Assembly (NCBI GenBank): GCA_045536915.1 | Contig: JAZSOL010000041.1 | Coordinates: 1-64,000, forward strand | Reading direction: 5' to 3' | Source of the DNA: RGIG1828 sp045536915 | GTDB lineage: Bacteria; Bacillota; Clostridia; UMGS1810 | DNA: 64,000 bases | Shown: positions 1 to 8,384 of the stretch, piece by piece | How the letters are laid out: every line of letters starts with the position of its first letter | Position numbering within the stretch: the stretch's first letter is position 1 | Notes under the pieces: model-generated | Told to the model about the DNA's origin: nothing | Database searches by the model: none | Seen by the model: the letters and a program-made list of their open reading frames with translations, nothing else | Translations under genes and position numbers: made by a program

Positions 1-2
1 GA

Positions 3-161
3 ACGACATGGCTACGATCCGACTTTGATGCTATGGATAAAAATGAACTTTTTAAAACCGTAATTCTCGACGGTGCACTTCCAAGAAAAACATTTTCTAT
101 GGGCGAAGCATACGATAAACGCTTCTATACTGAGGCAAGAATTATCAATAATGACAAATAA
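3..161 (+). CDS. C-terminal fragment of an unrecognised protein
   Basis: An open frame enters from the left edge and ends at TAA 159-161. It gives about 52 residues ending in EARIINNDK and containing LDGALPRKTFSMG. I do not recognise the family from this tail. The 5' end lies outside the window. A different frame is open over the first 60 bases (RHGYDP), so a frameshift near the edge cannot be excluded. It is followed by the tRNA-Met promoter, so it is the last gene of its unit. Confidence 0.5.
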   Translation, partial: TTWLRSDFDAMDKNELFKTVILDGALPRKTFSMGEAYDKRFYTEARIINNDK

Positions 162-192
162 TAAGTTTTTTGAAAAAAAATTCAAAAAATGC

Positions 193-221
193 TTGACAAA
201 TTAAAAGTTTTATAATATAAT
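193..221 (+). promoter_or_regulatory. SigA-type promoter of tRNA-Met
   Basis: TTGACA at 193-198 and TATAAT at 216-221 with a 17-bp spacer, both perfect consensus. Transcription should start near 228, about 48 bases before the mature tRNA, inside a 13-bp inverted repeat. Confidence 0.85.
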
Positions 222-269
222 AGTTTTCGTTGCTGATGAACATGGCTTTTTAAAAAAGCAACGAAAACT
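222..269 (+). repeat. 13-bp perfect inverted repeat in the tRNA-Met leader
   Basis: AGTTTTCGTTGCT at 222-234 is the exact reverse complement of 257-269, with a 22-base loop. It lies between the -10 box and the tRNA, so the precursor would carry a stable 5' hairpin or DNA cruciform. Its function is not evident. See finding. Confidence 0.7.
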
Positions 270-275
270 TAATAT

Positions 276-349
276 GGCGGCATAGCTCAGTTGGCTAGAG
301 CATGCGGTTCATACCCGCAGTGTCGATGGTTCAAATCCGTCTGCCGCTA
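276..349 (+). tRNA. tRNA-Met (CAT)
   Basis: A 74-nt cloverleaf. The acceptor stem pairs 276-282 with 342-348, with one G-U pair at the end. The D arm contains AGCTCAGTTGG. The anticodon stem is TGCGG/CCGCA around loop TTCATAC, giving anticodon CAT. The T arm contains GGTTCAAATCC. CCA is not encoded. From sequence alone I cannot exclude that this CAT tRNA is modified to lysidine and reads AUA; it could also be elongator or initiator Met, but the first acceptor pair is G-U, not the mismatch typical of bacterial initiators. Confidence 0.93.
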
Positions 350-352
350 CTG

Positions 353-385
353 AAAAAAAGACTTGTCGGTTGGCAAGTCTTTTTT
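353..385 (+). terminator. Rho-independent terminator after tRNA-Met
   Basis: A stem AAAAAGACTTG / CAAGTCTTTTT with an 8-base loop is followed by a T run, 3 bases after the tRNA. Confidence 0.9.
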
Positions 386-476
386 GTGCGTTTCATTTGA
401 AATCATAAATTTTCCTGTGGTAATGAAGCTACTTTAATAACAAAATATTGATGGTACAATATTAAGATTTCATATC

Positions 477-507
477 AAAAGACCGACACTTTCGATGTCG
501 GTCTTTT
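477..507. terminator. Bidirectional terminator between tRNA-Met and the fusion gene
   Basis: Stem AAAAGACCGACA / TGTCGGTCTTTT with loop CTTTCGA. The T run is usable on both strands. On the minus strand it follows the stop codon of the acyl-CoA synthetase fusion by 65 bases. Confidence 0.8.
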
Positions 508-571
508 GCTTGAGTTTGCATTAAATTTTTTGAATGAAATTTTCTGATTTCGGTTAACAATCCCTTTGTTT

Positions 572-3097
572 TTATGCTGTAACGATTTTGCTTGCATCCT
601 GCAAACCAAGATACTCTATAGCTTCTTCTCTCATTTTATATTTCAAAATCTTACCGGCAGCATTCATCGGGAATGAATCCACGAATCTGATATATTTAGG
701 AACTTTGTGTTTTGCAACGTTTGCAACAATGAATTCTCTGAGTTCCTCAATCGTGAGCGTAGAATCATCTTTCATGATAACACATGCCATCGCTTCTTCT
801 CCGTATTGCTTGTCGGGAACGCCGATAACCTGTACGTCACTCACTTCAGGGTGAGTATATATAAAGTCTTCGATTTCCTTCGGATAAAGATTTTCACCGC
901 CACGTATAATCATATCTTTTATTCTTCCGGTGATTTTAAAATATCCGTCGGGAGTTCTTCTTGCAAGATCACCGGAGTGAAGCCAACCTTCAGAGTCAAT
1001 TGCTGCCGCTGTTGCTGCAGGCATCTTATAGTAACCTTTCATGATGTTGTAGCCTCTTGCAACAAACTCACCGTCTGTATTGTCAGGCAGGTCTTCTCCT
1101 GTTTCGGGATCAACAATTTTACATTCAACACCGAAAATCGGAGCACCAACTGTGTTTACTCTGGTTTCTATGGAGTCTGTGGTTTTGCTCATTGTTGTTG
1201 CGGGAGAAGCTTCGGTCTGACCGTAGGTTATGCATATTTCAGGCATATGCATTTTTTCTATAACTTCTTTCATGGTTTGTATGGGGCAGGGAGAACCGGC
1301 CATTATACCTGTTCTCATATGAGAAAAATCTGTTTTATCAAAATCCTCATGAGAAAGCATTGCAATAAACATTGTAGGCACGCCGTGGAAACATGTTATT
1401 TTTTCTTTGTTGATACAATCGAGTCCGCGTCTTGGTGAAAAAGCCGGTATGGGAGACATTGTTACACCGTGAGTCATAGAAGCGGTCATAGCAAGCACCA
1501 TTCCAAAACAATGGAACATCGGAACCTGAATCATCATTCTGTCGGCAGTGGATAAATCCATGCAATCGCCGATAGCTTTTCCGTTATTAACAACATTGTT
1601 GTGGGTAAGCATAACACCTTTTGGGAATCCGGTTGTGCCCGATGTGTACTGCATATTGCATACATCGTGTTTATTTATTGCAGCAGCTCTTCTATAGACT
1701 TCTTCAACGGGAACTTCGCTTGATTTTTCCCACGCCTGTTCCCATGTCAGGCATCCGGGGATATTGCAATCAACCGTGATGACATTTCTGAGAAACGGAA
1801 GTCTTTTTGAGTGAAGAGGCTGACCCGGTTTTAACTCTTTGAGTTCGGGGCATAATTCCTGAATTATTTCACTGTAGTTACTTGTTTTAACACCGTCTAT
1901 CATAACGAGTGTATGAGTGTCGGACTGTTTGAGCAGATATTCTGCCTCATATATTTTATATGCGGTATTAACAGTAACCAGAACAGCGCCAATCTTAACT
2001 GTTGCCCAGAATGTCAGATACCACGCCGGAATATTTGTTGCCCAGATTGCAACGTGGTCTCCGGGGCGAACGCCGAGCGCAATAAGTGAACGTGCAAATG
2101 TATCAACATCATCGCGGAATTCGGAATATGTTCTGGTGTAGTCGCAAGTTGTGTATCTGAAGCAATACTGATCGGGAAATTCGTCAACCATTCTGTCGAG
2201 TACCTGAGGGAATGTAAGGTCAACGAGAGTTTCTTTCGGCCATACATACTTACCGGTACCTCTGATGTTATCCTGCAATCTTGATGACGAATGTGTGTTA
2301 CCGATATAGTTTTCCATAAAATCAACAAATTTAGGGAATATAACGCCGGCATCTGTAAGCTCTGAATTCCATCGTTTAACCCATTCGAGGGTAACATATC
2401 CTTCGTAGTTTATTGATTTTAAAGCAAGCATAGTGTCTTCAAGAGGAATATCGCCTTCACCGATTATTCTGTAGCACACATTGCCGTTTGCGTCAAGCAC
2501 TGAATCTTTAACGTGAACATGCTTGATGTATGCGCCAAGATTAGTAAGAGTTGTTTCGGCGGATTCGCCGAAGAATCTGTATGGATGATGGATATCCCAG
2601 AGTGCTGCAACATTATCATCTGCAATTTCATTAAGAAGATTGCAAAGTCTTTGCGTATCAGCATAAACACCGTTTGTTTCAATAAGAAGAACAATGCCGC
2701 TTTCTCTCGCAGCTGGAATAAGTTCTTTTATTCTTGCGGCAATAAGGCTGTCATCCACATCGCCGTCAGGTGCAGCGTGTAAATCGCCGAGAATACGTAT
2801 ATACTTCGTGTTGAGCTTTGACGCTATTGAAATATAGTTTAAAATTTCGGATTTGTTGTCTTCCCATTCTGAATCAAACTTAAGACATCCTCCTGTTGAT
2901 AAGCATGGAATCTCAATACGTTGTTTTTTAAGCATTAAAGCGGTTTCTTCGCACTTTTCCGTTGAAAATGGAGATGATGCTTCATCCTCTTTGATATGAC
3001 GCACTTCTATGCCGTTAAACCCAAGGTCCGTCGCCATGGAAAAAATATCTTTCCATTCGTAATTCGGACAGCAGAGTGTTGAAAATGCAATTTTCAT
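572..3097 (-). CDS. Sugar isomerase TIM barrel fused to AMP-dependent acyl-CoA synthetase
   Basis: One uninterrupted 841-residue frame with two full domains. Residues 1-265 are a xylose-isomerase-like TIM barrel (AP_endonuc_2 superfamily) with the usual metal ligands visible: E140 in IETNG, D168 in WDIHH, H195 in HVHVKD, E238 in TLEW. Residues 290-841 are a complete ANL-superfamily acyl-CoA synthetase: the phosphate-binding YTSGTTGFPKG at 484-494, YGQTEASP, the hinge region GRIKDMIIRGGEN, and the C-terminal adenylation lysine at about 816 in NAAGKILKYK. The second half should activate a carboxylate with ATP and CoA, resembling medium/long-chain FadD-type enzymes. The first half should isomerise or epimerise a sugar or inositol-like compound. 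It is a single-gene unit with its own strong promoter. The start ATG follows AAGGAAGG. The substrate of either half cannot be read from sequence. Confidence 0.9.
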   Translation of the reverse strand: MKIAFSTLCCPNYEWKDIFSMATDLGFNGIEVRHIKEDEASSPFSTEKCEETALMLKKQRIEIPCLSTGGCLKFDSEWEDNKSEILNYISIASKLNTKYIRILGDLHAAPDGDVDDSLIAARIKELIPAARESGIVLLIETNGVYADTQRLCNLLNEIADDNVAALWDIHHPYRFFGESAETTLTNLGAYIKHVHVKDSVLDANGNVCYRIIGEGDIPLEDTMLALKSINYEGYVTLEWVKRWNSELTDAGVIFPKFVDFMENYIGNTHSSSRLQDNIRGTGKYVWPKETLVDLTFPQVLDRMVDEFPDQYCFRYTTCDYTRTYSEFRDDVDTFARSLIALGVRPGDHVAIWATNIPAWYLTFWATVKIGAVLVTVNTAYKIYEAEYLLKQSDTHTLVMIDGVKTSNYSEIIQELCPELKELKPGQPLHSKRLPFLRNVITVDCNIPGCLTWEQAWEKSSEVPVEEVYRRAAAINKHDVCNMQYTSGTTGFPKGVMLTHNNVVNNGKAIGDCMDLSTADRMMIQVPMFHCFGMVLAMTASMTHGVTMSPIPAFSPRRGLDCINKEKITCFHGVPTMFIAMLSHEDFDKTDFSHMRTGIMAGSPCPIQTMKEVIEKMHMPEICITYGQTEASPATTMSKTTDSIETRVNTVGAPIFGVECKIVDPETGEDLPDNTDGEFVARGYNIMKGYYKMPAATAAAIDSEGWLHSGDLARRTPDGYFKITGRIKDMIIRGGENLYPKEIEDFIYTHPEVSDVQVIGVPDKQYGEEAMACVIMKDDSTLTIEELREFIVANVAKHKVPKYIRFVDSFPMNAAGKILKYKMREEAIEYLGLQDASKIVTA

Positions 3098-3147
3098 ATC
3101 ATATCATCCTTCCTTTTGAGTTAAAATCATACAAATAAATAATAGAA

Positions 3148-3176
3148 ATTATAACAGAGCATCAAAAAAATGTCAA
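3148..3176 (-). promoter_or_regulatory. Consensus SigA promoter of the fusion gene
   Basis: On the minus strand TTGACA (3171-3176) and TATAAT (3148-3153) have a 17-bp spacer and an extended TG motif, so both boxes match consensus perfectly. This predicts strong constitutive expression unless an operator is present. Confidence 0.85.
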
Positions 3177-3195
3177 TATTAAATATACAGTTTTA

Positions 3196-3224
3196 TTGAC
3201 TTTTACCTTTCATAATGGTAAAAT
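3196..3224 (+). promoter_or_regulatory. SigA promoter of the yhaO-yhaN operon
   Basis: TTGACT at 3196-3201 and TAAAAT at 3219-3224 with a 17-bp spacer, 43 bases before the first gene. It is divergent from the fusion-gene promoter. Confidence 0.7.
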
Positions 3225-3266
3225 ATATACTATATATATTATATCTGATAAATTGAGGTGGAAAAC

Positions 3267-4373
3267 TTGAAGAATGTCCGTATTATGCATACCGGAGATT
3301 TGCATCTCGGTTCTGCATTTGCAAGTCTCGGGGACGCAAGCGCATTAATCAGAAAAAAAGAATATGAAAAGGTATGTATGAGTATCTTTGCAGATGCAAG
3401 GGATTTTGATGCGGTACTTCTTGCAGGTGATGTTTTTGACTTTGGGAATGTTTCTGAAGATATTGCCGATATGTTTCTTTCGGTTATTCGTTCCTGTGCT
3501 GACACGAAATTCTTCTGGTCATGCGGAAATCATGACCCGTATTTCAGCCCTGTTGTGAGTTACTGCCTTGAAAATTCACCCGATAATCTGCACATTTTTT
3601 CGCCGTATACGCTGGAATACGTTGAACTGCCGGAACTGAAGCTGCGCATATACGGACGTTCGTTTCCTGAGCGCAATGTTTTTGAGTCATATGTTAATGC
3701 CGGTGAGGAGTGTATCGTACACTCTGATGACGGTTACACAAACATTTTGTGTATGCATGCCCAAATAACCAATGAAGCATATGGGATATATAATCCCGTC
3801 AATGTTGGGAATCTTGAAGAATGCGGATTTGATTATGCAGGATTAGGTCATGTTCATTCGTTTTCCGGAATATTAAAATCCGGAAAAGTTCTTTACGCAT
3901 ATTGCGGTTGTCCGGCAGGCAGAGGGTTTGATGAATGCGGAGCTAAAGGATACATATCACTCGATATATGTGAATCGAAAGTAAACAGCAGGTTTGTTGA
4001 AACATTATGCCGCAGGTATGTGGATGAAAAAGTCGACATATCCGAAATCAACAGCTATGAAGAAATTATCTCATTGATAAATGATATTTGCGGAACAGGT
4101 AATATATGCAGAGTTGAACTCATAGGTGAGAATCATATCGGTCCTTTTCTGAATCTGGAATACATAGAAAAGTCTGCTGATTTATTTTCTCTGGAATGCA
4201 TTGACAATACCCGCCAGATAATTAGCCCCGGTGATTTTTGTGATAATGTAACACTCAGAGGAATTTGTGCTTCAAAAGCTGTTGAAAAGATAAACAGTTC
4301 AAAAAATGAAAAAGAAAAGGAAATAATCAAAAAAGCATTTGCTCTTCTTAATGCTGAATTTGATAAACGTTAG
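3267..4373 (+). CDS. yhaO: Metallophosphoesterase of the YhaO/SbcD family
   Basis: A calcineurin-like phosphoesterase with the Mre11/SbcD motif series near the N-terminus: HTGDLHLG (motif I), LLAGDVFD (II), CGNHDP (III), then CMHAQ and GHVHS (IV-V), which bind the two metal ions. Family members are predicted nucleases paired with an AAA ATPase. The partner yhaN follows after 3 bases. A GTG at 3258 gives a longer frame, but GAGGTGG at 3255-3261 looks like the ribosome site, so TTG at 3267 is the better start (368 residues). It is the first gene of a unit that probably continues into yhaN and asp23-fakA-recG. Confidence 0.88.
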   Translation: MKNVRIMHTGDLHLGSAFASLGDASALIRKKEYEKVCMSIFADARDFDAVLLAGDVFDFGNVSEDIADMFLSVIRSCADTKFFWSCGNHDPYFSPVVSYCLENSPDNLHIFSPYTLEYVELPELKLRIYGRSFPERNVFESYVNAGEECIVHSDDGYTNILCMHAQITNEAYGIYNPVNVGNLEECGFDYAGLGHVHSFSGILKSGKVLYAYCGCPAGRGFDECGAKGYISLDICESKVNSRFVETLCRRYVDEKVDISEINSYEEIISLINDICGTGNICRVELIGENHIGPFLNLEYIEKSADLFSLECIDNTRQIISPGDFCDNVTLRGICASKAVEKINSSKNEKEKEIIKKAFALLNAEFDKR

Positions 4374-4376
4374 AAA

Positions 4377-6302
4377 ATGATTATTGATAAAATTTATATT
4401 AAAAGTTTTGGGCTTTTTAAGGATTTTACGTTTGTTCCAAAGCCCGGTATGAATATGATTTATGCACCGAACGAAAGCGGAAAAACAACTCTTCTGGATT
4501 TTTTGAAATATATGTTTTACGGAGCCGGGCAACGTAAAAAAACCGATGGTCTTACGTTTAAAGAAAAATATATGCCGTGGGACGGCTTGGAAATTTGCGG
4601 AAGTATTGAATTTACACACGGAACAAAAAAATACAAGCTCACACGCAGCGACGGAAACAAATCTTCCGAAAAGAAATGTATTCTTTTTGATATCAGTGCC
4701 GGTAGGCAGTGTGTGATTGATGATGAACCGGGAAAAATGTTTTTCGGGATAAGCGAAAAGGCGTTTTGCGAATCATGTTTTATAACAGATGTTTATTCTG
4801 CGAGCAGCGGTGAATCAGATAACGAACTGATGTCAATAATAAGCGGTGCGCAAACAGATAATATCCCTTATTTGAAAATCCGCAAAAGCATCAGTGAGTT
4901 TCATCTTTCTCTTTCATCTCCAAAGAGAGAGTCCTCGCAAATAAATATGCTAAACAAAAAAATCAAGCAAATCGAAACGGAAATAAGTAATCTCGAAACC
5001 GAACAAAACACTCTGAGAAAACAATATGAATCCGTTGATGAACTTGCCGCCGGAATTTCTGCGTGTCAAAAAAAGAAAAACGATTTGCTTTCACAGTGTA
5101 AATCAAAAGCCGTTTCGTATTTGGAGAAGAGTATAACACGTGAACAAAGGACTATCGACAGTATAAGCAATGGAAAAACAATCGGAAATGATTTTGCGGA
5201 ATTTGCAACAGAATCTGAAAAACGTATTATGAATACAGACCTTTCTTCATATCATTTTATGTCACAGAATTTGCGCTTGATATTGGTTGTTTTATCGATT
5301 ATATTATGCCTGAGTGCGGTGTATGGCTTGTTTTACTCATTCCAAAATCTTCTTTATATAATAATATCGGGATGTGTGATTGCGCTGTTTTTTACAGGTG
5401 TAAAGCTTTGGCTTCACAAAAAAGAATACAGAAAAAAATATTCAGAACAAAAAATGGTTTTTGATAAGTTTGATGTGAAATCATATAATGAGTATATCGA
5501 ACGCTACATTAACATTTGCAGTGCCGGAATCAAAACCGCAGATGATGCACAACGATTGGAATTATGCAAAAAATCCATAGCGATTGCAGAGGCGCAAATA
5601 TCGAGAATTAACAAAATTGAAAATTTTGAAGAACTACAGGCTGAAAATTTTGTTGAAACAAATAGCTTTACAAATGAAGAAATAAATGATATAATAGCAG
5701 AAACAGATGCTCATTTGAAGCAATTGAAAATCCGATACGAAAGAGCTCTCGATATCTCAGAGCGGCTCGATGTGCTTGGGATTCAAGTTGCATCAGCACT
5801 TGAACAGCATAGTTTTTTAACCAATAAACGGAATTGTCTTTCAGAACAAATTAAAACATATGAATATGCACTTGATATTCTTGATTGTGCGTTTGAAGAA
5901 ATGAAAAACAATGTTGCGCCTTCAGTTTTTGAAAATGCACACAAGTTATTTTCAAAAACGGTTGGTAACAAATACACGGCAATAATATCCGACAAAAATT
6001 TTTCGTCATCTGTTCTGGTTGATGAAGTCTTCAGAAACTCAGCGTATCTCAGTTCGGGAACACGCGATATTCTGAATTTCGCAATCAGGATGTCGGTGAT
6101 TGAAGTTTTGTCAGCACACAATGAACCTGTGCCTGTTTTTATGGATGATCCGTTTAGCGCAGTTGATGATAAGCGATGCAGTATAATGCTTGATGGGGTC
6201 TATGAATTATCAAAGACACATCAGTGTGTCTATGTGACTTGTCTCGGAAGAGAGGGAAGTTACGGCAATAATAAAAATGATGTTAATACTGTTTTGTTAT
6301 AA
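4377..6302 (+). CDS. yhaN: AAA ATPase YhaN-like, SbcC/Rad50 relative
   Basis: A 641-residue ABC/SMC-type ATPase. The Walker A variant APNESGKTT sits at residues 30-38. A long coiled coil (about 180-290) follows, then two adjacent hydrophobic segments (about 295-345), a second coiled coil, and LSSGTRD plus FMDDPFSAVDD (signature and Walker B, near residue 590) at the C-terminus. The in-the-middle membrane hairpin distinguishes YhaN from cytosolic SbcC, so the complex is probably tethered to the membrane. It is encoded directly after its predicted nuclease partner YhaO. A role in DNA end or damage processing follows from family knowledge only. Confidence 0.85.
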   Translation: MIIDKIYIKSFGLFKDFTFVPKPGMNMIYAPNESGKTTLLDFLKYMFYGAGQRKKTDGLTFKEKYMPWDGLEICGSIEFTHGTKKYKLTRSDGNKSSEKKCILFDISAGRQCVIDDEPGKMFFGISEKAFCESCFITDVYSASSGESDNELMSIISGAQTDNIPYLKIRKSISEFHLSLSSPKRESSQINMLNKKIKQIETEISNLETEQNTLRKQYESVDELAAGISACQKKKNDLLSQCKSKAVSYLEKSITREQRTIDSISNGKTIGNDFAEFATESEKRIMNTDLSSYHFMSQNLRLILVVLSIILCLSAVYGLFYSFQNLLYIIISGCVIALFFTGVKLWLHKKEYRKKYSEQKMVFDKFDVKSYNEYIERYINICSAGIKTADDAQRLELCKKSIAIAEAQISRINKIENFEELQAENFVETNSFTNEEINDIIAETDAHLKQLKIRYERALDISERLDVLGIQVASALEQHSFLTNKRNCLSEQIKTYEYALDILDCAFEEMKNNVAPSVFENAHKLFSKTVGNKYTAIISDKNFSSSVLVDEVFRNSAYLSSGTRDILNFAIRMSVIEVLSAHNEPVPVFMDDPFSAVDDKRCSIMLDGVYELSKTHQCVYVTCLGREGSYGNNKNDVNTVLL

Positions 6303-6322
6303 TATAAGAAAGGGTGATTAAA

Positions 6323-6691
6323 ATGGCTAATGCTCAGTTTGATCTTGCTAAGGGTAAGGTTATAATTGATTCCGAGGCTATTGCGGCAATTTCGGGATAT
6401 GTTGCAAGTATGTCATATGGAGTTGTTGGAATGGCATATCGTTCCAAAACCGATAGTGTTGCAAGCCTTTTGAAGAAAGAAAATTTTACAAAGGGAATTA
6501 AAGTGAGTGTTACCGATGATAATAAAATATCTGTAGATATTCATATTATTATTGAGTATGGTGTTAATATTAACGTTATAGGTAAAAGTATAATAAAAAG
6601 CGTTAAATATCAGATAGGTCATATGACCGGACTGGAAGTTGAAAACGTTAATGTGTGTGTTGAAGGTTTCAGAGTACAGGGACAGGAGTGA
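6323..6691 (+). CDS. Asp23/Gls24 family protein
   Basis: A 122-residue Asp23/Gls24 (DUF322, YloU-like) protein with the family core GYVASMSYGVVGM, a central KGIKVSV strand and the IIIEYGVNI segment. In Firmicutes this small protein is usually encoded directly before the fatty-acid kinase gene, as here, and is linked to envelope stress or membrane association. An in-frame GTG at 6314 is possible, but AAGAAAGGG at 6306-6314 places the start at ATG 6323. The stop codon overlaps the start region of fakA. A second paralogue lies near 53.4 kb next to nusB. Confidence 0.88.
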   Translation: MANAQFDLAKGKVIIDSEAIAAISGYVASMSYGVVGMAYRSKTDSVASLLKKENFTKGIKVSVTDDNKISVDIHIIIEYGVNINVIGKSIIKSVKYQIGHMTGLEVENVNVCVEGFRVQGQE

Positions 6692-6696
6692 ATCAA

Positions 6697-8322
6697 TTGA
6701 TCAGAGAAATAAACGGCAGTGTACTGATAGAAATGTTCGTGTCGGGTGCGAATAATCTTATCAATAACCGTCAGAAGGTTGATGATATGAATGTATTCCC
6801 CGTTCCTGACGGCGATACAGGTACGAATATGTCTATGACTATAAAATCTTGTGTTCCCGCTCTCAGAATGCTCGGATCGGATGCAACAGTTTATGAAGTT
6901 ATAAAAAATGTTGCCAACGATACACTTCGCGGTGCGAGAGGAAATTCGGGGGTTATTTTATCGCAGCTTATGCGAGGTATGAAAAAAGCTTTTGATGGAG
7001 CTGAAGTTTGCGATGTCGATCTGCTGGCTAAAGCGTTTAAAAAAGCTTCGGATTATGCCTACAGAGCTGTAATGAAGCCGACGGAAGGTACAATTTTAAC
7101 CGTTGCAAGAGAAATGGGTGAGTGCGCATCTGAATATGCGCATGAATTTGAAGATTTTGAGGCTTTTTTTGCACTTGTTACCGATGCCGGAAATAAGGCT
7201 CTTTCAAAAACACCGGATATGCTTCCGAAACTCAAACAGGCAGGCGTGGTAGATTCCGGCGGTCAGGGGCTTATGTATATAATCGAGGGTATGTATTATT
7301 ATGTGGCTCATCACAAAATAATAGAACTTGAAATTGCTGAAGAAGAAACGGTAAGTTCGTCGGCAGTGCATGTTGAGGAAAACATAAAATTTGCTTATTG
7401 CACAGAATGTATAGTAGAGAAAAGCAAGAAAAACAGCTCTGCATTTAAATTTAAAGCTGCGATAGAATCCATTGGCGACAGTATGGTATTTGTTGATGAT
7501 GATGACATCGTTAAAGTTCATATTCACACCAATAATCCTGATATTGTTTTGTCTGAGGCTCTGAAAATCGGAGCTTTAGCCAGCGTCAAAATTGAAAATA
7601 TGCGCAAACAACACAGCGAACTGATTAATTCCGGGAAATCCACACAGACTTCGGACGAACCGCTTATGAAATATGCCTGTGTGGCTGTTGCGGTTGGCGA
7701 AGGGATTGTAAGCACTCTTAAAGAAGTGGGCATAACCGAAGTTATAGAAGGCGGGCAAACAATGAATCCGAGCACTGATGATATATTCGGTGTTATTGAT
7801 TCAATTAACGCTGAAAATATTTACGTTTTTCCAAACAACAAAAACATTATTATGGCTGCACAGCAGGCAAAGAAGCTTTCCGATAAAAATGTTATGGTTA
7901 TTCCCACAACAAGTGTTACTCAGACTATGACTTGTATGCTTGAGTTTGATGAGGATGCAACTCCGGAGGAAAACGAGAATGCATTTAATGATGCGATTTC
8001 CAATGTTAAGAGTGCGCAGGTTACAGTTGCCGTGAGAGATACTTCGGTTGATGATATTGAAATCAAAGAAGGTGAGTATCTCGGTATTGTTGATGGAAAA
8101 ATCAAACTTTCAGAAGCTGATATTGATTCAGCGGTAATTGGTTGTGTCAAAGACATGGTTGATGATGAGAGCGGTGTTATAACGCTGTTTTATGGAAATG
8201 ATGTCAGCAAAGAAGATGCAGAGGTGCTTCAGACCAGGCTTGCAGATGAGTATGACGAGTGTGATGTGTTTGTTCACTTTGGCGGACAACCTGTATATTA
8301 TTATATGATTTCTGTTGAATAA
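6697..8322 (+). CDS. fakA: DAK2/DhaL domain protein, fatty acid kinase FakA (YloV)
   Basis: The N-terminal DhaL kinase domain shows the nucleotide and Mg site NVFPVPDGDTGTNMSMT and the RGARGNSGVILSQ segment. The middle and C-terminal regions match YloV/FakA in layout. Together with a FakB lipid-binding protein (not in this window), FakA phosphorylates exogenous or recycled fatty acids to acyl phosphates for phospholipid synthesis. A GTG at 6688 overlaps the upstream stop, but ACAGGAG at 6681-6687 fits TTG 6697 better, and the family alignment begins at this point (MIREINGS...). The length of 541 residues is typical. Confidence 0.9.
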   Translation: MIREINGSVLIEMFVSGANNLINNRQKVDDMNVFPVPDGDTGTNMSMTIKSCVPALRMLGSDATVYEVIKNVANDTLRGARGNSGVILSQLMRGMKKAFDGAEVCDVDLLAKAFKKASDYAYRAVMKPTEGTILTVAREMGECASEYAHEFEDFEAFFALVTDAGNKALSKTPDMLPKLKQAGVVDSGGQGLMYIIEGMYYYVAHHKIIELEIAEEETVSSSAVHVEENIKFAYCTECIVEKSKKNSSAFKFKAAIESIGDSMVFVDDDDIVKVHIHTNNPDIVLSEALKIGALASVKIENMRKQHSELINSGKSTQTSDEPLMKYACVAVAVGEGIVSTLKEVGITEVIEGGQTMNPSTDDIFGVIDSINAENIYVFPNNKNIIMAAQQAKKLSDKNVMVIPTTSVTQTMTCMLEFDEDATPEENENAFNDAISNVKSAQVTVAVRDTSVDDIEIKEGEYLGIVDGKIKLSEADIDSAVIGCVKDMVDDESGVITLFYGNDVSKEDAEVLQTRLADEYDECDVFVHFGGQPVYYYMISVE

Positions 8323-8384
8323 TTTGATTGAGGCGGCTTTTTGATAAGGTTGCCTCATTTGCTTTTTGCAAGGATGGTGATATT

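Noticed and set aside
7204..7527. Minus-strand ORFs inside fakA and similar long antisense frames elsewhere (e.g. 9435-9788, 26028-26597, 48375-48617)
   Set aside because: They lie opposite confident genes, lack ribosome sites and show no family motifs; they are codon-bias shadows.
8329..8357. Terminator between fakA and recG (TGAGGC...GCCTCA)
   Set aside because: Only 6 bp with a 17-base loop and no proper T run. recG is probably co-transcribed.
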